NCBI GenBank assembly: GCA_035708205.1
Contig: DASSSY010000004.1
Coordinates: 1 to 64,000, forward strand
Reading direction: 5' to 3'
DNA length: 64,000 nt
Source: DASSSY01 sp035708205
GTDB taxonomy: Bacteria; Bacteroidota; Bacteroidia; Chitinophagales; Chitinophagaceae
Shown here in pieces: positions 52,692-62,958 of the stretch (its first letter is position 1; each line of letters begins with the position of its first letter). The translations under genes and the position numbers were made by a program. The notes under the pieces were generated by a model. That model saw only the letters and a program-made list of their open reading frames with translations. It was not told the DNA's origin and searched no databases.

Positions 52692-55600
52692 TTATAATTT
52701 CCGTTTAACTTCTATTTCTTCATAACCTTCAAGGATATCGCCCACCTGGATGTCATTATAGTTCTTAAGCGCTAAACCGCATTCATAGCCGGCACTAACA
52801 TCTTTAACATCGTCCTTAAAGCGTTTCAGGGAGGCCAATTCGCCCGTATGAATCACAATGCCATCGCGTATAAGGTTAATCTTGGTATTGCGTGAAATTT
52901 TACCGTCAGTGACATAACAACCGGCAATAACGCCTACGCCGCTGATCTTAAAGGTTTCGCGCACTTCAATATTACCCACAACTTTCTTCTCCAACTTCGG
53001 CTCGAGCATGCCTTCCATAGCGCTTTTGATCTCGGCAATAGCGTCGTAAATGATGGAGTATTGACGAATCTCTATATTTTCTTCTTCGGCAAGGCGGGCG
53101 GCATGGCTGGACGGGCGCACCTGGAAGCCTAGGATAATGGCATCAGAAGCGCTGGCCAGCATCACATCGCTTTCCTTGATCTGGCCAACACCTTTCAGAA
53201 CCACATTGACCACCACCTCTTCGGTCGATAGTTTTTGCAGGGAATCGCTCAGGGCTTCGGCAGAACCGTCAAAGTCGGCTTTGATAATGACATTGAGCTC
53301 TTTAAAGTTGCCCAAAGCCAGACGACGGCCAATTTCATCAAGCGTAATATGCTTACGGCTTCTCAGGCCTTGCTCACGAAGAATCTGGGAACGGTGGTTT
53401 GCCAGGGACTTGGCTTCCGATTCATCCGTATAAACCTTGAATTTCTCACCGGCCTGAGGCGCGCCGTTCAAGCCCAATACCTGGACCGGCGTAGAAGGAC
53501 CTGCCGCCGTTACGCGCTGGCCACGTTCGTTGGTCATGGCCCGGACTTTACCAAAATACTGACCGGAAACAATCATTTCGCCCGGGTGCAGCGTACCGGC
53601 ATGTACCAAAATGGTAGATACATAACCACGGCCTTTATCTAATGAAGCTTCGATGACAGAACCCACTGCATTTTTATCAGGATTGGCTTTCAGCTCCAGC
53701 ATTTCGGCTTCCAGGAGTACCTTTTCAAGCAACTCGTCGATATTAAGGCCTTTTTTAGCGGAGATCTCCTGGCACTGGTAGTTACCGCCCCAATCTTCTA
53801 CCAGGATATTCATAGCGGAAAGCTGTTCCCGGATCTTGTCCGGATTAGCGCCTTCCTTATCAATTTTATTGATGGCAAACACCATCGGCAGGCTGGCAGC
53901 CTGGGCATGCGAAATAGCCTCTCGTGTCTGCGGCATGATGGCATCATCAGCGGCAATCACAATAATGGCCACATCGGCGGCCTTAGCCCCGCGGGCACGC
54001 ATGGCGGTAAAAGCTTCGTGACCGGGCGTATCCAGGAAGGTAATATTTTTCCCCGAAGCCGTAGTAACCCGGTAAGCACCAATATGCTGGGTAATCCCCC
54101 CTGCTTCACCGGCCACAACGCTGGCGTTACGGATATAGTCCAGCAATGACGTCTTACCATGATCGACATGCCCCATGATCGTGACAACCGGGGCACGCGG
54201 CACCAAGTCTTCTTCGTTATCCTCTTCCTGTTCTTCCTCCTCTTCGGATTTATCTTCCAGGTTGATGAACTCAACTTCGGTATCAAATTCGCTGGCTACC
54301 AGTTCAATAACTTCAGCGTCCAATCTTTGGTTAATTGATACCATGATGCCCAGGCTCATACATTTGCTGATGACGTCGGCAAAGCTGACATCCAAAAGGT
54401 TGGCCAGCTCGCTAACGGAAATGAATTCAGTTACCTGGATCACATTGCCCTCATTGGCCATTTCTTCGGCAGCCCGTTTCTCAGCCCTTTCCTCTCGTTT
54501 ATTTCTCCGGTATTTTGCTTTTAGGTTTTTATTCCTTGAACCGCCACCGGCTAATTTAGCCTGTGTTTCCTTGATCTTCTCCTGGATTTCTTTAGCGTCT
54601 ATTTCCTGAGGCCCGCCGTTATTTCCTTTTTTATTACGATTGTTATTGTCCGCATGTTGCGTACCTCTTCCGCCAGGCTTATTGCTGTTGGCATTCCTGT
54701 TTCGCCCGTGCGCACCTCTCTGCGAAAGATCGACGCCGGGTTTCGCGTTTTCATGCTTTTTATCAACGGGGATGCGTTTTCTTTTCCGTTTTTCCTTAGC
54801 ATCATGACGGGAATGAGAACCGCTTACCGGTAGCTCAATCTTACCGATTACCCTTGGCCCTTCAAGCTTGGGGGCATTTGTTTCAATATGAATGGGTTGT
54901 TGCGGCTCTTCAGGTTTGGTTTCCGTTTTTGCCGGCGGTATAGCGGCCGGTTCTTCTTTTTTCGGCTGAGGCTTCGCTTCTTTTGTAGTTTCTTTTGCCG
55001 GCGGGGTATTTTCTTTTTGGGCCGGTGTTTCCTTTTTACCGACGCTTTTTTTAGGGCGTGTGCTCAGGTTCAGGCTATCTAAATTGATCTTGTCCAGCAC
55101 TTTTGGCCCTTCAAGCTTAGGCGCCTGCATTTCGATATGCGGAACAGGGTCCTCGGCCTGGTCGGTATCTGTTGGTGCCGTATGTTCCGGCTTTTCAGCA
55201 TCTGACGACGAAGATTCGTCCTCCGGTGTTTTCCCTTTCGGCTCATCCGCGGTATCCGATTCTTTTTCCAAGGCATTTTTTTCTTCCGGAGCCATTGGCT
55301 CTTCCGCTTTGGAGGCTGCTTCTTCAACAGGTTTTTCAGGCGCCTCTTCCGCTTCCCGCGTGCCCCGGGCTTGCGGCTCTGATACAGGCCGCTCTTCCGG
55401 TCCGCGGGTTCCCGCCAAAGGACCTTCTACGGTAGCACCAGCCTGATTTTTTTCCTTTAGTTCTTCTTCGACAGATGACGGACTTTCTGTTGCCGGGGCA
55501 TCGGAAACAGGCACAGGTGTTATTGATTTTGACTTTTCAGCGGCAGCTTTTTTGTCTTTGGCGGACAAATCCAGGTCTTCCTTGGACTTGTCAATATTGT

Positions 55601-55832
55601 CCATCAGCGAACCTTTGGGCAACGCTATGGAATCGCTTTTTCTTTTTGCCGCTTTATCTTTTGCAAACTCATCCTGCAAGGCATCGTACATCTCCTCGCT
55701 AAGTTTGGAGTTGGGCTTGAAGCTGGAGACATCAAAGCCCTTATTATCCAAAAACTCAAGGAGGGTTTCCTTGCCAATATTAAATTCTTTGGCAGCAGCC
55801 AATAATCGGGGTGTATTTGTTCCTATGGACAT
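52692..55832 (-). CDS. infB: Translation initiation factor IF-2
   Basis: This 1046-residue GTPase has the N-terminal IF2-N fold, then about 350 residues of Glu/Lys/Pro-rich linker. The G domain carries VTIMGHVDHGKTSLLDYI (G1) near residue 550, DTPGHEAF (G3) near 600 and NKIDKEG (G4) near 654. Domains II-IV end at VKRKL. It places initiator tRNA on the 30S subunit. The linker holds two copies of an IxIExxAPKLEGPxV motif. A TACTTTTG box at 55948-55955 could give an extra promoter. Confidence 0.98.
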   Translation of the reverse strand: MSIGTNTPRLLAAAKEFNIGKETLLEFLDNKGFDVSSFKPNSKLSEEMYDALQDEFAKDKAAKRKSDSIALPKGSLMDNIDKSKEDLDLSAKDKKAAAEKSKSITPVPVSDAPATESPSSVEEELKEKNQAGATVEGPLAGTRGPEERPVSEPQARGTREAEEAPEKPVEEAASKAEEPMAPEEKNALEKESDTADEPKGKTPEDESSSSDAEKPEHTAPTDTDQAEDPVPHIEMQAPKLEGPKVLDKINLDSLNLSTRPKKSVGKKETPAQKENTPPAKETTKEAKPQPKKEEPAAIPPAKTETKPEEPQQPIHIETNAPKLEGPRVIGKIELPVSGSHSRHDAKEKRKRKRIPVDKKHENAKPGVDLSQRGAHGRNRNANSNKPGGRGTQHADNNNRNKKGNNGGPQEIDAKEIQEKIKETQAKLAGGGSRNKNLKAKYRRNKREERAEKRAAEEMANEGNVIQVTEFISVSELANLLDVSFADVISKCMSLGIMVSINQRLDAEVIELVASEFDTEVEFINLEDKSEEEEEQEEDNEEDLVPRAPVVTIMGHVDHGKTSLLDYIRNASVVAGEAGGITQHIGAYRVTTASGKNITFLDTPGHEAFTAMRARGAKAADVAIIVIAADDAIMPQTREAISHAQAASLPMVFAINKIDKEGANPDKIREQLSAMNILVEDWGGNYQCQEISAKKGLNIDELLEKVLLEAEMLELKANPDKNAVGSVIEASLDKGRGYVSTILVHAGTLHPGEMIVSGQYFGKVRAMTNERGQRVTAAGPSTPVQVLGLNGAPQAGEKFKVYTDESEAKSLANHRSQILREQGLRSRKHITLDEIGRRLALGNFKELNVIIKADFDGSAEALSDSLQKLSTEEVVVNVVLKGVGQIKESDVMLASASDAIILGFQVRPSSHAARLAEEENIEIRQYSIIYDAIAEIKSAMEGMLEPKLEKKVVGNIEVRETFKISGVGVIAGCYVTDGKISRNTKINLIRDGIVIHTGELASLKRFKDDVKDVSAGYECGLALKNYNDIQVGDILEGYEEIEVKRKL

Positions 55833-56016
55833 TCTTATTTGCTTTCAACCTTGTTGCTATTTTTATAAATTTAAAATAGTTTCCTTTTAAACACAACTCC
55901 CGATGCCAGGTTGAATGCTACCAAGAGTGCTTTATTGCCTAAACCTGCAAAAGTAGGTAATTTCCCTTCTCTTTATGCAGAATTTTTTAATTCTTACTTT
56001 GCAAATGCTGCAAAGG

Positions 56017-57273
56017 TTATCCGGCCGTCTCATCATCTTCAAATTCTTCTTCTAAGATCCTGCGTACATCTCTAACGGTTTCTTCCTCAAGATCCGTACG
56101 GCGGCTTAATTCTTCAACGGACAATTCCAGAACGCTTAATGCAGTATCGCAACCGATTTTCTTGAACTCTTCAATAATCCAGGGTTCTATTTCATCGGTA
56201 AATTCATCCAAGCTAATATCATATTCGGCATATTCCTTGACATCACGGTACACGTCAATACTGTATCCGGTCAGTTGTTGTGCCAGCTTAATATTCGCGC
56301 CCTTCCGCCCGATAGCCAGGGATACCTGGTCCGTATCCATATAAATATCGGCATGCTTGGTATCATGATTAACATCCAAACGGTTGATCCGCGCAGGAGT
56401 CAATGCCCGCTGTATAAACAGGTGGGTGTTATTGGTATAATTGATAATGTCGATATTCTCATTGTTCAGTTCGCGAACAATGCCATGAATACGGCTGCCT
56501 TTCATTCCCACACAGGCACCCACAGGATCAATGCGGTCATCATAGCTTTCAACGGCCACTTTGGCGCGCTCGCCCGGTTCCCTGACGATTTTCTTTATCG
56601 TGATCAGGCCGTCAAGGATTTCAGGGACTTCCAGTTCCAGCAGTTTTTCCAGGAAAGAGGGATGAGTACGGCTCAGAATAATCACTGGCGTATTGTTCCG
56701 CATCTCCACTTTCTTGACAACAGCGCGGATGGTTTCTCCTTTTTTAAAGAAATCACCCGGGATTTGCTCCGATTTAGGCAAAAGGATCTCATTGCTGTCT
56801 TCATCCAGGCACATCAGCTCTTTACGCCAAATCTGGTAAACCTCGCCGGTAATGATCTCTCCTACGCGATCGGCATACTTTTGCAGCAGGTTATTTTTCT
56901 TCAGATCGCTGATACGGGCAGCAAGTGTTTGTTTAGCAGCCAGGATAGCACGGCGTCCAAATTCCAGAACGTTCACCTCTTCATATAACTCTTCGCCAAC
57001 TGCGTAATCCGGCTCTATTTTAATAGCCTCCGAATATTCCACCTCGGTCAGGTCGTTCTCAGACATGCCGTCCTCAACAATCATCCGGCGGCGGAAGATC
57101 TCCAGGTCTCCTGTCTGATCGTTGACAATGACGTCAAAGTTTTCATCATCACCGTACTTTTTACGGATAAGGGTTTTGAACACGTCTTCCAATACCTTCA
57201 TTAAGGTGGGGCGGTCAATGTTTTCGGCTTCTTTAAAATCCTGAAAGGACTCAATCAAATTGATACTTGCCAT
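56017..57273 (-). CDS. nusA: Transcription termination/antitermination factor NusA
   Basis: This 418-residue protein has the NusA N-terminal RNA polymerase-binding domain, an S1 domain (about 130-200) and two KH domains (GACVGMKGSRIHGIVREL near 253-270; AIGRKGANIKLAQQL near 320-334). A short C-terminal acidic tail with a helix-hairpin-like part follows, without the second AR repeat of E. coli. It modulates pausing and antitermination, including in rRNA synthesis. It is the middle gene of rimP-nusA-infB. Confidence 0.97.
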   Translation of the reverse strand: MASINLIESFQDFKEAENIDRPTLMKVLEDVFKTLIRKKYGDDENFDVIVNDQTGDLEIFRRRMIVEDGMSENDLTEVEYSEAIKIEPDYAVGEELYEEVNVLEFGRRAILAAKQTLAARISDLKKNNLLQKYADRVGEIITGEVYQIWRKELMCLDEDSNEILLPKSEQIPGDFFKKGETIRAVVKKVEMRNNTPVIILSRTHPSFLEKLLELEVPEILDGLITIKKIVREPGERAKVAVESYDDRIDPVGACVGMKGSRIHGIVRELNNENIDIINYTNNTHLFIQRALTPARINRLDVNHDTKHADIYMDTDQVSLAIGRKGANIKLAQQLTGYSIDVYRDVKEYAEYDISLDEFTDEIEPWIIEEFKKIGCDTALSVLELSVEELSRRTDLEEETVRDVRRILEEEFEDDETAG

Positions 57274-57320
57274 CGCTAACTCAGATTAATATACGCTTTG
57301 TTTATTAGAAACAATAAAAA

Positions 57321-57785
57321 CTAAAATGTCAATTCAACAATTGTTGTCTTGATCCGGTCAAAGAGAATGACAATCTCCCTGGCGTCCGCACCCTTTTGCT
57401 TTTTCTCATGTGCAGGCGATACCGTGATGCCGCTATCATTCACAGCGTTCAGCACGCCATGACATTCAGTGCCATCCAGAAGAACGACAGATACCGTCCG
57501 GCCGATATTTTTGGGATACTGCCGCCGTAGCTTCAACGGCTTGTCAATGCCCGGGCTACTCACTTCCAGAGAGAAATCGCCATCAGGGAACAAGGCCGTT
57601 TCTTCAAGCTTTTTATATAACGCCCTGTTGATCTTTGACATGACATCAATACTGATACCGTTGTCTCCATCCAAAAATACCTTGATATTGTTGGTAGGTT
57701 TGATAAACAAATCCACTACAAACAAGGAGGAATCTGTAAGGATTTCCTCAGTAAACGCTTTTATTTTTTCAATAACCTGCTCCAT
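57321..57785 (-). CDS. rimP: Ribosome maturation factor RimP
   Basis: This 154-residue protein has the RimP N-terminal domain (LFVVDLFIKPTNNIKVFLDG) and the motif SLEVSSPGIDKPLK near residues 75-88, followed by an SH3-like C-terminal part. It assists 30S assembly. The ATG at 57785 or 57791 is chosen; the frame upstream runs through the leader hairpin and promoter and is not coding. First gene of the operon. Confidence 0.94.
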   Translation of the reverse strand: MEQVIEKIKAFTEEILTDSSLFVVDLFIKPTNNIKVFLDGDNGISIDVMSKINRALYKKLEETALFPDGDFSLEVSSPGIDKPLKLRRQYPKNIGRTVSVVLLDGTECHGVLNAVNDSGITVSPAHEKKQKGADAREIVILFDRIKTTIVELTF

Positions 57786-57829
57786 GACCATTTCAAACGG
57801 CGCTTTGTAAGATACACTTAAATTAAATA

Positions 57830-57850
57830 GAGGGGCTGGATTAGCCCCTC
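57830..57850 (-). promoter_or_regulatory. Leader hairpin in the rimP-nusA-infB mRNA
   Basis: GAGGGGCT and AGCCCCTC form a perfect 8-bp stem with a 5-nt loop, between the promoter and the rimP start. No long T run follows, so it looks less like a terminator than a leader element, for example for NusA autoregulation, which is inference. Confidence 0.6.
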
Positions 57851-57868
57851 TTACTTTCAAATTCGAAG

Positions 57869-57900
57869 CAAAGGTACAAATAAATTTTATTTTAAACAAA
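57869..57900 (-). promoter_or_regulatory. Promoter of the rimP-nusA-infB operon
   Basis: On the minus strand TTTG (57897-57900), a 20-nt spacer and TACCTTTG (57869-57876) form a consensus promoter. Confidence 0.8.
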
Positions 57901-58225
57901 ACGAATGGGGAACATTATTGTTTTGTGCAAGCCGTTCCATTATCATCAGTTCCTGGCAGGATGCAAGATCCGTTGCTTCTTCCTAAGGCTGGGGGTAGCC
58001 CTTTCGAAGCAGCGGGCCGCGGCAAGATGATGGCTGAAAAACGGGCATCCGCCGCCACCATCCGGTTAAGACATGAAAAGGCACATTTCATGTTTCCGGT
58101 CGGCCATTTTCTTATCCGTTTAAATTTTAGCCGGTCCGCCAGGCTTCACTATTTAATAATACCGCCCTAATAAACAATTAATCTGCCGTTCAGACCTTTG
58201 CAACAAAATCAAATATTAAATAATA
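57901..58225. other. Intergenic region before the TonB receptor
   Basis: A short plus-strand frame (57925-58170) has no family resemblance and is not called. A GACCTTTGC box near 58190-58198 may be a -7 element for the receptor, about 28 bp upstream of its ATG. Confidence 0.45.
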
Positions 58226-61030
58226 ATGAAGCAACGGTTAAATCTTTTCATCTTCATGCTCTGCACGTTATTCTCCAATACATTATTTGCCGATGGACGG
58301 ATTTATGGAACCGTTCGTGACAGCGCGGACAATGCGGTTCTGACGGGCGTTTCCATTGCCATCCAGAAAGAAGGCGCAAGCAAAATAATGAACGGAACAA
58401 CAACTGATACCAATGGCAATTTCAATCTTAACATTCCACCCGGGCAATATCTTTTAAAGGTAAGATATTCAGGGTTTCCGCTCAAAATTATTGACGGAAT
58501 AACCGTAAAAGATGGCCAGGAACTCCGGCTTCCCATCATTTTGAAAGAACGCAATAATCGGGAATTGAGTGAAATAACTATTCTAGGAAGCATGAGTAAA
58601 GACTGGATCAGTTCGCTGTATACCATACAAAAAAACGCCATGGCCATATCTGACGGAATTTCCGCAGATCTTATCAGGCGGTCTCCCGACCGCAATACCG
58701 GAGAAGTATTAAGACGGGTCAGCGGCGCTACGGTTCAGGATAACCGCTTCATTATTGTCCGCGGGCTTAATGACCGTTATAATGTCGCCTTGGTCGATGG
58801 CGCTTCCATGCCCAGCACAGAAGCTAACCGCAAAGCCTTTTCCTTTGATATCATACCCGCCGGAATGATTGACAATATCATTATTTACAAATCTGCGACA
58901 CCGGATCTTCCGGGTGATTTTTCCGGCGGATTGATTAACGTTTCAACGAAGAGCATCCCGGATCAGGATTTCAATAGTATTTCTGTCGGGAGCGGCTTCC
59001 ACACTTCTTCAACCGGCCAAAGCTTTCAATCAGGCTTTCGGGGGAAAACCGATTTTTTAAGTTTTCCAGGCAACAACAGGCAATTACCGCCAACCTTTCC
59101 CGGCCCTCAGGAAATCGGAAAATTAAACCCTTATAAACCACGAGCTTCTACGCCCTATTTAATGGCCCTAAATAATGATTACAGCATTCATGAACATAGC
59201 GCCTTGCCTGCCGTCAGCCTGCAAGGCTCGCTGGGTAGGCTTTTTTACCTGAATGGAAATAAACGTTTAGGGATTACTGCAGCGCTGGGCTACAATCATG
59301 ATGAAAAGATAAAAAATAACCTGCAGCGGCAGTATGATAACTTTGATTATCATGATAATGTCTATACCTATTCCAGCAACCTGGGCGCACTTTTGAACCT
59401 GGCTTACGTTTCAGGGAAACATAAGATCAGCCTGAAAACATTCTACAACCGGCTGCTTGATGACCGGTTGCTGTACCGGGAGGGAAAAAACTATTCCAGT
59501 TCCAGTATGGTAAAGTATTATGCTTTTGACCTTATGCAGAAATCGATTTTGAAAACTACCCTTAGCGGTGAACACCAAATCGGCGAAAGGCAACAAAAGT
59601 TAGACTGGCTGATTTCCTACAATATGATTATGGATAATCAACCTGACCAGCGCAAAGTTTCTTATAGCCGCAACCTTAATGACAATATGGCCTATATCGC
59701 GGACATCACCACGTTGGGGAAGGCCAACAACCGGCTTTTCAGCGACCTGAATGAGTCCACCTGGAATGGAAAAGTAAATTATTATATCCCCATACCTCTC
59801 CTGTTTAAATCAGCCATTAAAGTAGGCGTGTTCGGACAATATCGTTATCGTGATTTCCGGAACCGCTACCTGGGCGCAACGCTAAGCCCTAATTATACAG
59901 ATGGCGGAAAGTTACGAACATTACCCATAGAGCAGTTATTTACCAACGGCACCCTAATCAAAAACGCTTACATCCTGGAAGATCAGACGGGAGCGGCAGA
60001 TGCCTATACCGCAACGGTAACCACAACAGGCGGCTACGTAATGATGGATAACAGAATTACTGAAAAATTCAGGGCTGCCTGGGGCGCCCGCCTTGAAAGG
60101 GAACAGTTAACAGTGGCCACAGGCACACAAACAGTGGCAGATAAAAAATGGCTGGACATCCTTCCATCATTGAACCTGACCTATGCAACCGGTGAAAATG
60201 CTAATCTGAGAGCCGGCTATTTCCGGAGCATTGCCCGCCCGGAGCTAAGGGAACTAACCAATCTTTCTTATTATGACTATGAACTCTCTGCTACCATGAC
60301 AGGCAACCCGGCGCTGAAGCAAACAAGCATTAACAACATAGATCTAAGATACGAATGGTTTCCCGGCATGGGGGAAATCGTCTCCATATCCCTGTTTTAC
60401 AAACATTTTAAAAATGCCATAGAAAATCGTGTATACGGTGCCAACAGTTCTTATGATATCACGCCATTCAACAGTAAATCGGCTACAGATGCAGGCCTTG
60501 AAATCGAGCTCCGTAAAAGCTTAGGCTTTCTGTCCCACAGCAGCATTGTGAAAAACCTGAGCTTATATTTCAACACGGCCTATATTTACTCAAAGGCAGA
60601 TGCCCAAGGCCTTTATATAAGAGGGAAAAAAATGAGCAACCGGCCACTGTCCGGCCAGGCTCCTTACGTCATCAACGGCGGACTGGCCTACCTTTCCGGC
60701 AATGGGAGCCTAAAAATGAACCTGCTATATAACCGTATCGGGCAGCGGCTTACACTCATTGGCCAGGATAAAATGGGAATCATTTACGAACTGCCCCAAA
60801 ACCTGCTCGACTTTCAGATCAGCTATGCGCTAAGTAAAAAAAGTACGCTTAGCCTCAATGTTAAAGACATATTGAATGACCCGGTTACGCTTTATTTTGA
60901 CCAGAACAATGACCAAAAATTCAATGGCACTTCCTTTGAGAACGGCGTCATCAAAGAGCAGGGCGACTGGATTTGGCAAAGCTACCGGCCGGGCAGGAGC
61001 TTTTCACTGAATTATGCTTACTCATTTTAA
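58226..61030 (+). CDS. TonB-dependent receptor with carboxypeptidase-like N-domain
   Basis: This 934-residue outer-membrane protein has a signal peptide (about 1-22) and a carboxypeptidase regulatory-like Ig domain (GRIYGTVRDSADNAVLTGVS near 24-43). The plug domain (IRRSPDRNTGEVLRRVSGAT, VRGLNDRYNVALVDGASMPS) comes next, then a large beta-barrel ending SFSLNYAYSF. It takes up an unknown substrate with TonB energy. The beta-helix lipoprotein gene 164 bp downstream is a likely partner in place of SusD. Confidence 0.92.
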   Translation: MKQRLNLFIFMLCTLFSNTLFADGRIYGTVRDSADNAVLTGVSIAIQKEGASKIMNGTTTDTNGNFNLNIPPGQYLLKVRYSGFPLKIIDGITVKDGQELRLPIILKERNNRELSEITILGSMSKDWISSLYTIQKNAMAISDGISADLIRRSPDRNTGEVLRRVSGATVQDNRFIIVRGLNDRYNVALVDGASMPSTEANRKAFSFDIIPAGMIDNIIIYKSATPDLPGDFSGGLINVSTKSIPDQDFNSISVGSGFHTSSTGQSFQSGFRGKTDFLSFPGNNRQLPPTFPGPQEIGKLNPYKPRASTPYLMALNNDYSIHEHSALPAVSLQGSLGRLFYLNGNKRLGITAALGYNHDEKIKNNLQRQYDNFDYHDNVYTYSSNLGALLNLAYVSGKHKISLKTFYNRLLDDRLLYREGKNYSSSSMVKYYAFDLMQKSILKTTLSGEHQIGERQQKLDWLISYNMIMDNQPDQRKVSYSRNLNDNMAYIADITTLGKANNRLFSDLNESTWNGKVNYYIPIPLLFKSAIKVGVFGQYRYRDFRNRYLGATLSPNYTDGGKLRTLPIEQLFTNGTLIKNAYILEDQTGAADAYTATVTTTGGYVMMDNRITEKFRAAWGARLEREQLTVATGTQTVADKKWLDILPSLNLTYATGENANLRAGYFRSIARPELRELTNLSYYDYELSATMTGNPALKQTSINNIDLRYEWFPGMGEIVSISLFYKHFKNAIENRVYGANSSYDITPFNSKSATDAGLEIELRKSLGFLSHSSIVKNLSLYFNTAYIYSKADAQGLYIRGKKMSNRPLSGQAPYVINGGLAYLSGNGSLKMNLLYNRIGQRLTLIGQDKMGIIYELPQNLLDFQISYALSKKSTLSLNVKDILNDPVTLYFDQNNDQKFNGTSFENGVIKEQGDWIWQSYRPGRSFSLNYAYSF

Positions 61031-61194
61031 GGAAACATCAGGACCTTATCCGGCCTGAAACAGGAACAAGCCGTTCAAGCTTAATACAAGTGTAATATAC
61101 CCCTAACCTTTTGATTATATTTCAAATCTAGCTTTGCAGAAAATTTATTAAAGGAAAAATGAAACAATTTAAAAAAGCAAAAACAATCGGAATC

Positions 61195-62598
61195 ATGAAA
61201 AAGCAAATCGCATTATCTTTTTGCGCCGCGATGCTCCTGTTCGCCTCCTGTGAAAAGAACAAAAACAATACGCCCGCGCCCACACCAGACAACAGCAAGA
61301 ATATCGTGGTCGTTGAAGGGGACATTACCAAAAACACGACATGGTCGGCAGATAAAAAATATCTGCTGAAAGGTTTTGTGTATGTCACGAAAGGAGCCAC
61401 ACTGACCATTGAGCCCGGAACCATAATCATGGGAGACAAACCATCAAAAGGCACGTTGACCATTACACGCGGCTCTAAGATTGATGCCGAAGGCACTGAG
61501 GATAAGCCTATCATTTTCACTTCAGCCGTTGAAGCCGGAGCCAGAAGAGAAGGCGACTGGGGCGGTATTATCCTTTTGGGAAAAGCACCGGTTAACCCCG
61601 ATGGCGGTGAGGCCAAAATCGAAGGCGGGCTTACTCCTACCAATGCTTCCGATGAGAAAAGTTATATCTGGTATGGTGGAAACAACGCAAATGACAATTC
61701 CGGCACTTTAAAATATGTCCGTATTGAATTTGCCGGTATTCCCTTTTCTCCTGATAATGAGATCAACGGGCTTACTTTTGGCGGCGTAGGTTCAGGGACC
61801 ACCATCAGCTATGTCCAGGTTTACCGCTCCGGTGACGACGCTTTTGAATGGTTTGGCGGGACAGTGCACTGCGACCATTTAGTTGCAGCTTACACCTGGG
61901 ACGATGACTTTGATACGGATTTCGGCTTTTCCGGACAAATACAATTCGGTGTGGCACTTCGGGCAAAAAACATAGCAGACGTCAGCGGATCTAATGGCTT
62001 TGAATCAGACAATGACGGCGATGGTTCAACACATATGCCACAGACCAAAGCCATATTTTCCAATATGACGATCGTAGGCCCCATCAATGGTACAAGCGCA
62101 AGCGGCATCAATGCTAATTTTCAACATGCCGCGCAGATCCGCCGCAATTCTTCCATTTCCATCAGGAACTCTGTCCTTATGGGTTTCCCGGTAGGCTTAT
62201 ACATTGACGAAACCAAAGGAGCGTCTACTTCTGCAAATGCCTTAAACGGCACCTTAAGGTTTGCCAATAACATTATCGCCGGTTGCCCTACACCTTTAAA
62301 AACATCAAATACTTCTTTTGACATCGAGAGCTGGGCCAACCTCAATAACAATACCCTGCTAACCAGTACAGACAATGTGAAATTGAAGGACCCGTTTAAA
62401 TTCTCTTCATCTATTGCTGCTGCCGGAAACACGGGGCGACCTGACTTCCTGTTACAAAGCGGCTCTCCTGCCGGGTCCGGGGCAAATTTTAAAGGATTGA
62501 ACGGGTTCCAGGCCATAGACTATATCGGTGCATTCGATGCTACAAACGATTGGACTGCCAACTGGACCACCTGGGATGCTGAAAACACAGAATATTGA
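61195..62598 (+). CDS. Parallel beta-helix lipoprotein
   Basis: This 467-residue protein has a type II signal peptide (MKKQIALSFCAAMLLFASC), then repeated beta-helix text (GATLTIEPGTIIMGDKPSKG, GDWGGIILLGKAPVN, GTLKYVRIEFAGIPF, DGDGSTHMPQTKAIFSNMTI). It is probably anchored at the cell surface and cooperates with the upstream TonB receptor. The ATG at 61195 gives the correct lipoprotein signal. The pair lies directly upstream of ppk1. A TAGCTTTG box at 61129-61136 may be its own -7 element. Confidence 0.85.
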   Translation: MKKQIALSFCAAMLLFASCEKNKNNTPAPTPDNSKNIVVVEGDITKNTTWSADKKYLLKGFVYVTKGATLTIEPGTIIMGDKPSKGTLTITRGSKIDAEGTEDKPIIFTSAVEAGARREGDWGGIILLGKAPVNPDGGEAKIEGGLTPTNASDEKSYIWYGGNNANDNSGTLKYVRIEFAGIPFSPDNEINGLTFGGVGSGTTISYVQVYRSGDDAFEWFGGTVHCDHLVAAYTWDDDFDTDFGFSGQIQFGVALRAKNIADVSGSNGFESDNDGDGSTHMPQTKAIFSNMTIVGPINGTSASGINANFQHAAQIRRNSSISIRNSVLMGFPVGLYIDETKGASTSANALNGTLRFANNIIAGCPTPLKTSNTSFDIESWANLNNNTLLTSTDNVKLKDPFKFSSSIAAAGNTGRPDFLLQSGSPAGSGANFKGLNGFQAIDYIGAFDATNDWTANWTTWDAENTEY

Positions 62599-62613
62599 CC
62601 CTTATAAAGCAAT

Positions 62614-62650
62614 AAAAAGAGGCTGATCCGAAAAAGATCGGCCTCTTTTT
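62614..62650. terminator. Terminator after the beta-helix lipoprotein
   Basis: AAAAAGAGGC-T-GATC pairs with GATC-G-GCCTCTTTTT (one G-T pair), with A and T tracts on both sides. Confidence 0.88.
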
Positions 62651-62958
62651 ATTTTCCATTGTCCCGTAAACCAAGGCAAAACGGCATAGGAAAAGATTAG
62701 AGTTGAAACAAATCCCTGTTGGCACACACTTAACGGTAAAAATATTTTTTAGTCGCCAAGTTTTCCGGTCATTTGTCGGCTTTACAACTTTTTCATGTTT
62801 TCTCTTTTTCCCGGCAAAGACGCCACAGTATGAAACGATATATTTTTAATGGCACACGTCGTAACAAAACCATATTTATCAATTAATGTATGCTTCATAT
62901 TGGCGGCTTAGCTTTGCCTGGTTCATTAAATAAAGAGTACCGGAATTGGAAAGGAATT
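62651..62958. other. Intergenic region before ppk1
   Basis: No gene is seen. TAGCTTTG at 62909-62916, about 43 bp before the ppk1 ATG, is a possible -7 element. No convincing Pho-box or hairpin was found. Confidence 0.45.

Noticed and set aside
57925..58170. 81-codon plus-strand frame after the rimP promoter
   Set aside because: It has no promoter, no homology by eye and overlaps a plain intergenic region.
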